Below, one piece after another: positions 55,678-64,000 of a stretch of 64,000 bases of DNA. Source of the stretch: Tridacna crocea (Eukaryota > Mollusca > Bivalvia > Cardiida > Cardiidae); the NCBI GenBank assembly GCA_943736015.1, contig OX031059.1:58725159-58789158 (forward strand). Reading direction: 5' to 3'. A program made the position numbers and the translations under genes. The notes under the pieces were generated by a model. It had not been told where the DNA came from, searched no databases, and saw only the letters and a list, made by a program, of their open reading frames with translations. The number at the start of each line of letters is the position of its first letter. Positions within the stretch are counted from its first letter, which is position 1.

Positions 55678-55905
55678 TTAACCCTTTCCCAAACGAAAAA
55701 TTTTTGGACTAGACCAAATTGAAAGCATTTGCAGACGACAATTCAACTCTTGCTGAAAAGATGATTTCTGTCTATGATAGGGTAGAAAACATTGTGGGAA
55801 AAAGGAGAAAATGCTGGTTACCAGTATTTTCTCCTTCTCCCATAATGTTTCAAAAGGCCACTATTTCAGAACCGTAAAAACCAGGATTGTTTGGGAAAGG
55901 GTTAA
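55678..55905. mobile_element. TTAA-flanked MITE (family 1), 220 bp, opposite orientation
   Basis: TTAA at 55,678-55,681 and 55,902-55,905. The ends are CCCTTTCCCAAACGA and, reversed, CCCTTTCCCAAACAATCCTG. The centre is GAGAAAATGCTGGTTACCAG then TATTTTCTCC. It is the reverse complement of 41,603-41,830 with a moderate number of changes. Confidence 0.9.
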
Positions 55906-56805
55906 GAAACCGTGAAGGGTTTTACCAAAGGAACTGGTTCATGTTTTTAGTTCATGTTTGGGTGGTTTGGGTAGTTTACTTGTATTGCAATAGACCAAAG
56001 AGTGATAAACTAAAATCCACAATACGATCCAAAGAAGAGTTACGGCCAAACGTAACTCAGTGTGTTACATATGTTACAATTCCTCATAGAAATATTACAG
56101 ACATCGTTTTTATTCTCTGAGAAGTGAAATTTTAGCGTGGTCTATTTAAAAGTACCTTGCAAAAGCAGACAATCGACAGCGAGCATCTCTTAAATAGCAA
56201 ATTACCTTTATCCATACTCCTTGTCAAATATCCGTATTCAGTGTCGGCTTGTACATCACTAATAAGGATTTATGCAGAAATAATATTTTTGCACATTTCT
56301 AACGGATCAGAAATTCCGTTTATGTCTATCTTGAAACCTTTTTTTTTTTATACTTTTGTTTGTTTTCTAAAAAGGGAGGTAATTATTATCTGTTTTTTTT
56401 TTTCAATTGAGAATATAGCGGTTTTAGATTTATAAATGATAATTCAAAGAAGGAAAATGGAAAAAATGAAAAGGTGAAAGTAGTTCAATAATACTCATTT
56501 TTGAAAAAGGTGACCCAAGGAATGGATGACTTTTTCGTAGAAATAACTATTTTCCATTACACAGGTCTTACCTTAATATCCCTTCGTTTGAAATACAAAT
56601 ATTTTCCATTTAAATGCTGAACATAAGAGAAAACCGTGCATTTCATCTGTTACTCTAGTTGTTTACAATCTCGAAAACACTTAAAATGGCCGAAACGCAC
56701 AATAAATTTCCCAGATTACATGTCATAAACGACTTCTACAAGCTTTTAAGATAATGAAAGGTTTAATAATCTACCTTTGGTCATATCAGTTACTTATATT
56801 TAGGC
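55906..56805. other. Gene-free stretch
   Basis: Frames of 77 and 92 codons at 55,887-56,120 and 56,157-56,435 show no recognisable protein. TTTTTGAAAAAGGTGACCCA near 56,500 is a short piece of the 53,641-54,440 repeat. Confidence 0.5.
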
Positions 56806-57020
56806 CCGCCCGGGTGGCTCAGCAGTGAGCGTGTCGGACTCATGACTTGGTGGTTGTGAGTTTGATACCCGGTTGAGGCGGACTTTCTTTCCAGCGTATT
56901 TTCGCCTTTCACCTCTGCTGAAGCATTTGAGAAAAGTAGTTGGTGGCTTTGGAAAGAAAGTTGTGTTAGTACTGATATTTAGTTGCATTTCGCTGCAATA
57001 CAGATTAAACCGACGAAACA
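56806..57020 (+). mobile_element. tRNA-derived SINE
   Basis: The head is CCCGGGTGGCTCAGCAGTGA (A box) and GTGAGTTTGATACCCGGTTG (B box). The body has AGTAGTTGGTGGCTTTGGAA and TTAGTACTGATATTTAGTTG, parallel to AGCCAGTGGCTTTGAAAAAA and GAGTACTGGTTGTAAATG of the 61,053 SINE. The 3' tail is unclear. The minus-strand 159-codon frame 56,800-57,279 overlaps it and is rejected. Confidence 0.65.
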
Positions 57021-57399
57021 GAAAGGCAGTATAGAGCTCTACCTTGGCTACCAGAAAATTTTCGAGGGACTTAAGACGGTACGGTGCACAATAAATGTCC
57101 ATATATGAAAAAATCAAAGTACTGAAAGTACTGTTAGAAGACGAGTTTAGAATATAGGCATAACATATTGAAATACATTTTCCTGTACTTAAATCGCCTC
57201 TCCTGATACAGCAAAGTCTATAGAGTTGTGCAATGTTCCTGTGCAATGAAGACCAGTTTACCATCCTGAGTTTTAACAAACTTGAAGAAGGCTTGTGAAA
57301 ATATGTTGAAAAGAATTAAAACGAATGGACTTCTCTGAACCTCCTTTCCATTTCATTTGAAGGAAGTATAATTTCTGTTACCCGTATATGTTTTTACGT

Positions 57400-58540
57400 T
57401 TTATAGAAACTTAGATCTTGCCCTCTATTACCCCAATAATGAGTTTAAAAGGTCTAGGAAGAAGGCTTGAGAACTTTGGGTCTGAAAAGGAGAATACGGG
57501 TAGGTGCTAATTGACATTTTTTCCTTTTCCTAAAATGTCTTCCATCCTATTTCATACAGGTTCCATCAATGTAGCCAAATCAAAAAGTTGCTACCTGAAA
57601 ATACATTCAATTTTGGAAAGTCTGAATTTTTTTCTTCGTGTAAAAAGTCAAGAAAGTTTCTTCTTTTCAAAAATAAGTTTTTAAATGGCCTCTTTCCCAG
57701 GGTTGTTAAAACTGTACTTGATAGGGTATGGTTAAGGATTAAAGAATAGTTTTTGCTTGAAAATGCAATCAATTTTGATAGATCTAAAACTGTAACTCTG
57801 TAATGAGATGATTAATTTCTTGCAAGTCTTTACCATTTTATTCCATGGATAATTTTATTGAGAGAGCAAAGAGTTTTTAGAAAGGTACATTTTAGAGTAT
57901 AGAAACTGAGATTCAGCCTTTTAGATCACAATACTGACTTTCAACAATGTTGAAGAAGAGGCTTTTCAAAGCATTGTAGGAAAAGTAGCAAATAATGATA
58001 ATCAACCTTTTGTTTGACTTTCACACAATGTTTTCCATCTTAGTAACCCTTTACAAAACCCTTCAGAAAATAACAAAAAATTAGGGCGGTCTACATTAAA
58101 GCAATTAGCAGATTATAAGTTAAGAGCAGCTGAAAATGTGCCGTTTGGCTGGGAAAAAGTACAAAACATGGTTGTAAAAAGAGAAAATACTGGTGACTAG
58201 CGTTTTTTCCTTTTCCAAAAGTATTTTGAAACTTGTTTTCCCTTGAGGTTGTCAAAATTTCAGTGTCGTTCAGTTTTACTTGTTTACCATTTCATTTGAA
58301 ATATACTTTATCAAGACTGAAAAAGACTTGCAAAACAAACGACTTTCAATGTTCAAGATGGAGATTTAACATTTAGATTACAATACATGTGCTGAGTTTT
58401 AATGACCTTAAAGAATGGCGCTTTTTAGAAAGGGAAGGGTATTTTGAAAGCATGCAGGTACATGAGAAAATACTGGCAACGAACATTTTCTCCATTTTAC
58501 GCAATGTCTACCATCCTATCAAGGATAACCAACCAACATC
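57400..58540. repeat. Cluster of decayed MITE family 1 hairpins
   Basis: Four blocks (about 57,470-57,560, 57,960-58,060, 58,160-58,250 and 58,430-58,530) each have a GAAAATACTGG-type arm, a short loop and a TTTTCTCC(T)TTT-type arm, then AATGT-TTCCATCCTAT. Flanks with GATAGG and TAACCCTTTAC recur between them. No gene. Confidence 0.55.
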
Positions 58541-59898
58541 ATTTGACGGTTGACTTCTTAGATCCTATAAGGAACGTCGGAAGGTGTTCTTCGTTTATAC
58601 GATTCTTGTAATCTATGACTCTGTTAACCCTTATACTAGAGTGCTGGATTGATGAAAATGGCATTTTACATCTCGGGAAAAATGCTTAATTATTTCAACC
58701 TCACCCTGGGCTGTTTTGATCGGGTTATTACAATATAGCTAATCCGACATAAGATTGCATATTCTGTGCAGACTATAGAATCGTCTGCCTTGTCTTCAAA
58801 AGAGACATGCGTAATAAGCGATTTAAGGGTTCATTGACATTAACGCTAGTCTTTCATTAATCTCGCGTAACCGGAATGTACGTTCAGCTTGTCTGCAAAC
58901 ATGAAAGCAAAATGATTGCCAACTCGTCAATATTGAGATACACCCTATTCCTTTGTTCGACAAAAATATATCGTGTACAGTTATACACATACAGGCCCTT
59001 GGTCCGTGTTCTTAGAAAATCATGAACACGTCCGATGCACTCTAGGACAGTGGGATTCTCCCTGTCAAGATAATTTTATCATTGTGTTATTCAGTTTTGA
59101 AAAAAAGTGTATAGTTGAAGGAAATTCTTTCGAGGAAAATAAATGGGAATATATAAGGTAAAGATTTCAGTTCTAATAATGACGGAGGTAAGTGATTATT
59201 ATAACAATTCATTGCGATAAGCGTTTATCCTTTACCTGACAAAGAAATTTCAGACTAAGCTGAAATTGAAAGCCATGATTCATACAGATGACAAACTCAG
59301 GGTGGCCCAAATTAGCGACGAAATTTGTTCTTGATAGGGCAGAACAATATGGTAAAATGAAAAAAAAATGCCGGTTTCCGATTGTAATTTCCCCTCTCCT
59401 CTCGATGTTTTCAAAAGCTTGATTTTCAGAGTCGTTGCAAGTGAGTGGTAAAGGGTTAAATATTTATGAATAATTGCTGGACGTTAAGCAACGTGACGAC
59501 CAAAAGAAGAAGTTAAAATTCTTTGCATGTTAAGACGGTTACAGATCATGTTATTGTCATTTTTGACGTAGTAAAATCCGATCATACTCGTATATAAGGA
59601 AAGAAGTGATCAGCCTGGAACCCAGGCTATATATCGGTACATCATACTGACCAGAACTACTTCGAAATGACACATCTATTGTGATTTCAACTGATTTACC
59701 TTTTTCTTTTCACGGGTTTCTGGAATCAAAACTCGGCCACGCCGATGCGTTACAATAACCTAGTAGTCAAGCACAACTTTGATAAAAGAAAAATATTTCT
59801 TTGAAAGAGAAAATTTTGTTTAAACACTTGATGATTCAAAGGAATTTATTTAATTGAAATTTTACTTCTCACAAAGACAGAATAAGGTTGCCAACAGA
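58541..59898. other. Gene-free stretch
   Basis: One more decayed family-1 hairpin at about 59,335-59,440. Frames are short and unrecognised. Confidence 0.5.
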
Positions 59899-60376
59899 GG
59901 AAAGAGGTCTATCAGCGGTACGTCATTCAAAGAATCTATCCGATTGGTTAGTTCTGGGATAGTAAATTTACATGTACGATCCCACTGGTTAGTTGTTTAT
60001 GCGTTGTGAAGTGGAAGTAGGTCCGAATGACGTCATGTTAGTAGCTTTCGATTGGCTTATAATATAGCTACGGTTTATTTGTTGCTGTAGCAACATGATT
60101 TTATCAATGAACTGATCAATCCAAAGTATTTTGCATTTGTCAAAAACGATGCGTTTACGAATTCGATTTCATTTCTTCTTTTATGCAATCTTATGTCAAC
60201 TTGAAGTTTCTTCTTGCTGAAATTTACAATGGTCTCGACATTATTTTGTTCTTATGTACTCGAGAAGTATCTAACTATTTGAAAGGCGTTTTGATAATGC
60301 TGTTCAGAGGCATTTTCAGCAAGCTGCCGAGCGTTGACATATGAAGGCGAGAATGAAAATATCGCCTTCCAAAAAT
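59899..60376 (+). repeat. Dispersed repeat C, copy 2, with promoter-like motifs
   Basis: Matches 50,380-50,847. TGACGTCA (60,028-60,035), GTTGCTGTAGCAAC (60,081-60,094) and the ATTGG words are conserved while other bases and small indels have changed. The terminal inverted pair has one change (GAAAATATCGCC). It is followed after about 70 bp by the foldback element. Confidence 0.8.
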
Positions 60377-60449
60377 CATTGTAGCGTCTCATTATTGAGC
60401 CTACTCAATCTTTTAGACACAGGCAGGGTGTAGCTGAATAAGACAGTAG

Positions 60450-60856
60450 GGAATCCTGTTTCCGCCTTCCACTTTTCGACCTACCAGGAACTCGAAAAGT
60501 AGAAATTAGGCACACTAACTTCCACTTTTCTAGCAAAAAGGTTACCTCGAAAAGTCGAAAAGTTGAAGTTTTTGACCTGACAATTGTCATAAAACTTTCC
60601 ACTTTTCGACCTCACGTTTGTCTAGAAAAGTAGAAATTAGGAAGCGCTAACTTCCACTTTTCGCCTTAAAATGCTAGGTCGAAAAGTAGAAAAGTGGAAG
60701 TTTTTCACATGACAATTGTCAATAAAAATGTCAAAAACTTCAACTTTTCGACTTTTCGAGGTAACTTTTTTGCTAGAAAAGTGGAAGTTAGTGTGCCTAA
60801 TTTCTACTTTTCGAGTTCCTCGTAGGTCGAAAAGTGGACGGCGGAAACAGGATTCC
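60450..60856. mobile_element. Foldback element, 407 bp, built of CGAAAAGT motifs
   Basis: Outer arms 60,450-60,592 and 60,712-60,856 are near-perfect inverted repeats starting GAATCCTGTTTCCGCC. Between them (60,598-60,711) lies a second, nested inverted pair. ACTTTTCG or CGAAAAGT and one-base variants recur about fourteen times, often as CTTCCACTTTTCGACC. AAGACAG occurs close to both ends (60,440 and 60,859) but is not exactly adjacent, so a target duplication is unproven. Frames 60,405-60,602, 60,637-60,885 and 60,716-60,901 are shadows of the repeat. Confidence 0.85.
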
Positions 60857-61052
60857 GTAAAGACAGGACTTGTATCCATCATCATTCAACTTTTATTATG
60901 AAATAAGCAGTGTATATGAAATAGGCTGTCATCCATTGGATGGTCTGAAAAAGTAGGGTGTGCTTATTATGAAATCTTTGCCGAAATAGTCCAATATGGT
61001 CTTAGAATTGTCTGAAGTTAAAGTTTAAACCAGTCAAATTCTATAGTCGTCG

Positions 61053-61325
61053 AGCCCCGGTAGCTCAGTGGTCTCGATCCCGGGCTCGGCCATGTTCTTT
61101 CCTAGGATTGATGATAGTCATTACGACAGGATTCATTCCTCTCCCATTGCTGACCATTGTTTCGATAATGATCATGTGGGAAAGCAGCCAGTGGCTTTGA
61201 AAAAAATTGTGTGAGTACTGGTTGTAAATGAGACTCCAGGAAAGCATGGATAGCTGCACTGGCCGTTGCGATATAACTGAAATAATGTTGAAAACAGTGT
61301 TAAACACCATACAATCAATCAATTA
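61053..61325 (+). mobile_element. tRNA-derived SINE, near full length
   Basis: The head is GAGCCCCGGTAGCTCAGTGG then TCTCGATCCCGGGCTCGGCC, with a deletion between A and B boxes. The body contains GATTGATGATAGTCATTACG, AGCCAGTGGCTTTG, GTGAGTACTGG and ACTGGCCGTTGCGATATAAC. The 3' end is GTGTTAAACACCATACAATC then AATCAATTA. It is the most complete reference copy for the family in this window. Confidence 0.8.
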
Positions 61326-61329
61326 GGTG

Positions 61330-62195
61330 TTCTCAAGCATAAACAGAGCTTAAAAAGTTGGCGATTTATATCAAAGTGCGGTTTTATGCAGCAGGGTACA
61401 AGGCGGTGGTAGTCAGTTATAGAACTTGAAACTTGCTCCTGTTTCCTTGGTGCAGTAATCTTACTGGGATTTTCAGTGACTAATAAAGTATTTGAGTATT
61501 ATAGAAAGTAAAACCAACATTTCAGGGAGAATCTGTCAAATCAATCTACTTAAAAGTTGGTCAAACAAGTCAGACTCTCATATCACTTCAAATAAACAAC
61601 TTTTTGTCGAATTTCCCTTTTCATTCTTCGTATTAAAAGACGTGCTCTTCAAGTGACTGTACAGAATAAAATATTGTAGATCTCAAGTGTTTGTACAACA
61701 GCTTATCAAGTGACAGTACAAATCCACCCTATGTTGACATGCCATTTTAAACAAACGATTAGGAGGATTGTAGTCGACTTTGTAACCAATTCTTTACATG
61801 TTTTCAAACAAAAGTGAATAAAGAAACTGTCTATACATTTTCCGTTCAGCTAAAAAGCTTTTAAGAATGATTAATCAAACAAAATACCTCGTTGTTTCGA
61901 GGCAAAATCATCTGTATTTTAGTATGGTTACATGATCAAGGCATCCCCGTATCTCCAGGAGAGCTTTTCAGAGCACATGAGTGTTCCTGATACGGTCAAT
62001 GATTAACAAACAAACAACTGGATATGAAGGTTTTATAATAGCTATCAAAATAAATGAAAAATCACCAGCTTGACTTACTGTGTGTTAGCAATTTTCAACG
62101 ACCAAGTAACATTTCACAACTGTACAGACTCCCAAGTGACATACAATCTTAAACACTGTACACATCCGGTCCTACACCGTGGTTGTCGTCGTTGC
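61330..62195. other. Gene-free stretch
   Basis: I see no repeat, gene or motif here beyond AT-rich intergenic sequence. Confidence 0.5.
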
Positions 62196-62198
62196 CAC

Positions 62199-62410
62199 CC
62201 AGCGATTGGCCCGCTTTAAAATTCCTAGCAATCGTTACCTATATCTAAAAAAGTCCGAAAATTTCCGAACAAGTCCTTACGAATTTCCCCCTTTTTTCAG
62301 CGCCCAGCGATTGGCCTGCTTTAAATTCCTAACAATCATAACCAACATCAAAGAAGTCCGAACATTTCTGAACCAATTGCTTTCAATTTCGAACGAATAT
62401 TCCTAACATT
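62199..62410. repeat. Tandem repeat, two diverged units of about 105 bp
   Basis: CCCAGCGATTGGCC then CTTTAAA, TCCTA-CAATC, AA-AAGTCCGAA and TTTC-GAAC occurs from 62,199 and again from 62,302. Confidence 0.75.
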
Positions 62411-63113
62411 TCGTGACGAAATCTAACAATTCCTACCAAGAATTGACCAATCAGAGTACAAGCTCGGCCAAGAATCAACCAATCAAAACTGACCAAATGT
62501 TACAAACAAAAAATTAGCGGCCATATTTGATTTTGTTTTACAACGAAGGGACTAGAAACAGGTAGTGTTCGATTTTTGTTTTAATGTTATTTAAATGTTG
62601 CATCTTTGATAAGATCGTATAGTCTGTTAGAAACTGCCCCAAACTAACAACATTTCACAGGTAGATTTGTTTTTCTGTTCTCTTTCCTACATTTTTTTTA
62701 GCACATCAAGGCCGATCTGACCTAGTTTCTGTGTTGTTAATTTCGTTAATTCTCACATAAAATTGCGTACATGTTGCCAAGCGTTTTGGCTTGTTCAAGA
62801 TTGAATTTTGATAACCATGTATCTTATTTTGTACCGTGAATCTAATACTCCATCGCGTTTAGGTACTCGGCAGTATAAAGAGATTGAGTTCAAGTAGTTC
62901 CCGCTTAAATTTTGCCCGAATATCCCGGATGTTTGTAGTTTGAAAATGCTTCAAACGCTTTGGAATATCATTACTATGTTCTCTGTCCTAACCACATACA
63001 AACAGACAAAGCAATGATTATATGCTCTTTTATCTCAAATAAAGCGAGACGGGCTGAAAAACGTAATTTCAAGTGTAATAACTCAGCCTTTTTCAAAAAA
63101 AAGTCGGTCGTCA
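62411..63113. other. Gene-free stretch
   Basis: Contains CAACCAATCA and GACCAATCAG words (CCAAT-like) near 62,440-62,490. These could mark a promoter, but nothing else supports one. Confidence 0.4.
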
Positions 63114-63407
63114 ATGACACTGATAAATGAATCAACCTCCGAAAGGTCCCGAGCTTTAGCGCAAGAATATAAAACTTGGCATAAAGTAGTTCAATTTAAA
63201 TACATGAATATTGCCATTTTCTTCATAATTTGCAGCTATCTAGGACGATATTTCAATTTAAATATTAGTTTAAACATATTTTATTCATCAGTATTAGATA
63301 CAAACTTTACAAAACAAAAAGAAATACAAATATATGATAAATATACTGAGGAAAAGGATAAGAACGGAAGCTATGCTTATAAAGTTCTTCTCCTAGATCC
63401 GGCTTAA
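63114..63407 (+). CDS. Unrecognised 97-codon frame with one possible membrane segment (weak)
   Basis: Residues about 33-47 (IAIFFIICSYLGRYF region) could span a membrane close to a short N-terminal tail, and the rest is polar. There is no splice-site or homology support, and the region is AT-rich, so chance is a real possibility. Confidence 0.2.
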   Translation: MTLINESTSERSRALAQEYKTWHKVVQFKYMNIAIFFIICSYLGRYFNLNISLNIFYSSVLDTNFTKQKEIQIYDKYTEEKDKNGSYAYKVLLLDPA

Positions 63408-63413
63408 GGTTAT

Positions 63414-63757
63414 TATATTAGCATATCCTTACTAATCACTGACAAAGAACGCAATTGAAAGAAAAAGTTGTAAAACATAGTGAATATCCAAAGGGTGTGG
63501 AGTGGTATTGGTGAAGATTTTAATTGAAGACACCTATTTACTAGCTGTAGGAACCTCCAGCTTGACCAAACAAATGACAGAACTAGTGATTGCTTTAAAC
63601 TAAGGGAACCAAAATCGTATAAGGATGTTAGCAAATCGTACTCAAGAGGTCCAAACCAATATTTAATTTTAAAAGAAAAGGTAATGAAATGATTTGAATT
63701 TATACAACAGATCGGGTATAAAATCAACTGTTACATAGGAAACATAAGAATTACATA
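63414..63757 (-). mobile_element. Probable 3' untranslated region of the LINE at the window end
   Basis: Follows the LINE stop codon on the minus strand. No clear tail or target duplication was found, so the end is not fixed. Confidence 0.35.
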
Positions 63758-64000
63758 TCACTTGGTACATCTTTTACTATCGCGGATATAGATGTGCACG
63801 GCGGCAAATAATCTTTGGTTATCAAACAAGTTAAGATTTTCATCTCCATATAAAATGGTTTGGAGTGTTAAGTTTGTTATAGCGTTTACACTGAAACTAA
63901 GACTAATTCTTTGGCTATTATAAAATGGACATTCTAAAAAGAAGTGCTTAGTCGATTCAACCACACCACATCTACAGAGCGGGGATTCCACTAGTTTTTT
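63758..64000 (-). pseudogene. LINE reverse-transcriptase C-terminal fragment, running off the window
   Basis: On the minus strand the frame is open from the window end and reads SPLCRCGVVESTKHFFLECP, then INLTL-type hydrophobics, ILYGDENLNLFDNQRLF and AAVHIYIRDSKRCTK before the stop at 63,758. It aligns with the end of 39,262-39,963 (SPLCRCGEVESNTHYFFEC; LFGDNELSLVENKQIFNAV). This copy has no break in the visible part, so the element beyond the edge may be better preserved. Confidence 0.85.

Noticed and set aside
56800-57279. A 159-codon minus-strand frame
   Set aside because: It overlaps a tRNA-derived SINE on the other strand and has no recognisable domain.

Overview
The window looks like a non-coding, repeat-saturated stretch of an animal nuclear genome, most likely a bivalve mollusc. 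The evidence is splice-bounded exons, poly(A) signals, AT-rich intergenic DNA, tRNA-derived SINEs whose 3' ends carry (GATT)n/'GGTGTTTAACGCC'-type tails, TTAA-flanked MITEs built around 'AGATCAAGATCAGAC'-type cores, and a 'GAGCAC..GTGCTCAGGTGAG' hairpin repeat. I recognise these last families from molluscan genomes. The species cannot be fixed from sequence alone.

Region 1-38,700 is dominated by one long composite repeat, called unit U here (about 8 kb, no credible coding sequence). U occurs as: a copy truncated at its end (1-7,524, +), a full copy in opposite orientation (7,525-15,595, -), an internally deleted copy (22,590-27,744, +), and a tail-to-tail pair (27,745-33,758, + and 33,759-38,690, -). 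These make two large palindromes with axes near 7.8 kb and 33.76 kb. U is itself an older, diverged palindrome (axis near 4.5-4.9 kb) assembled from about six diverged copies of a roughly 160-bp module with the core TGTGAGGACGTRATAGG. The result is palindromes nested inside palindromes. Young insertions sit in single copies and can be dated against the empty sites in sister copies: a TTAA-flanked 538-bp element, a 198-bp hairpin MITE, a 443-bp tandem duplication and a templated 138-bp insertion.

Region 15,600-22,590 carries SINEs, MITEs, microsatellites and a 2-kb segment (A, 16,238-18,245) ending in a striking cluster of GAGGAC hexamers. A second copy of that segment (B, 42,646-46,815) has gained two clean insertions: a tRNA-Met-derived SINE with a 9-bp target duplication, and a young 5'-truncated Penelope-like retroelement with an 11-bp target duplication. 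The Penelope-like ORF (RT plus GIY-YIG) is intact from codon 1 of its truncated form.

The one convincing host gene is a two-exon, minus-strand gene at 47,057-48,779 encoding about 203 residues of coiled coil with an acidic tail. Its splice donor, acceptor, phase and poly(A) signal all agree. Its function is not recognised.

Region 48,800-64,000 contains a decayed two-ORF LINE (50,848-53,240, -), a Harbinger/PIF-type transposase remnant, a pair of dispersed repeats with promoter-like motifs, a 407-bp foldback element built of CGAAAAGT motifs, more SINEs and MITEs, and a LINE C-terminal fragment running off the window end. Most long open frames elsewhere are translations of repeats. Similarity statements are from reading by eye; no alignment scores were computed.
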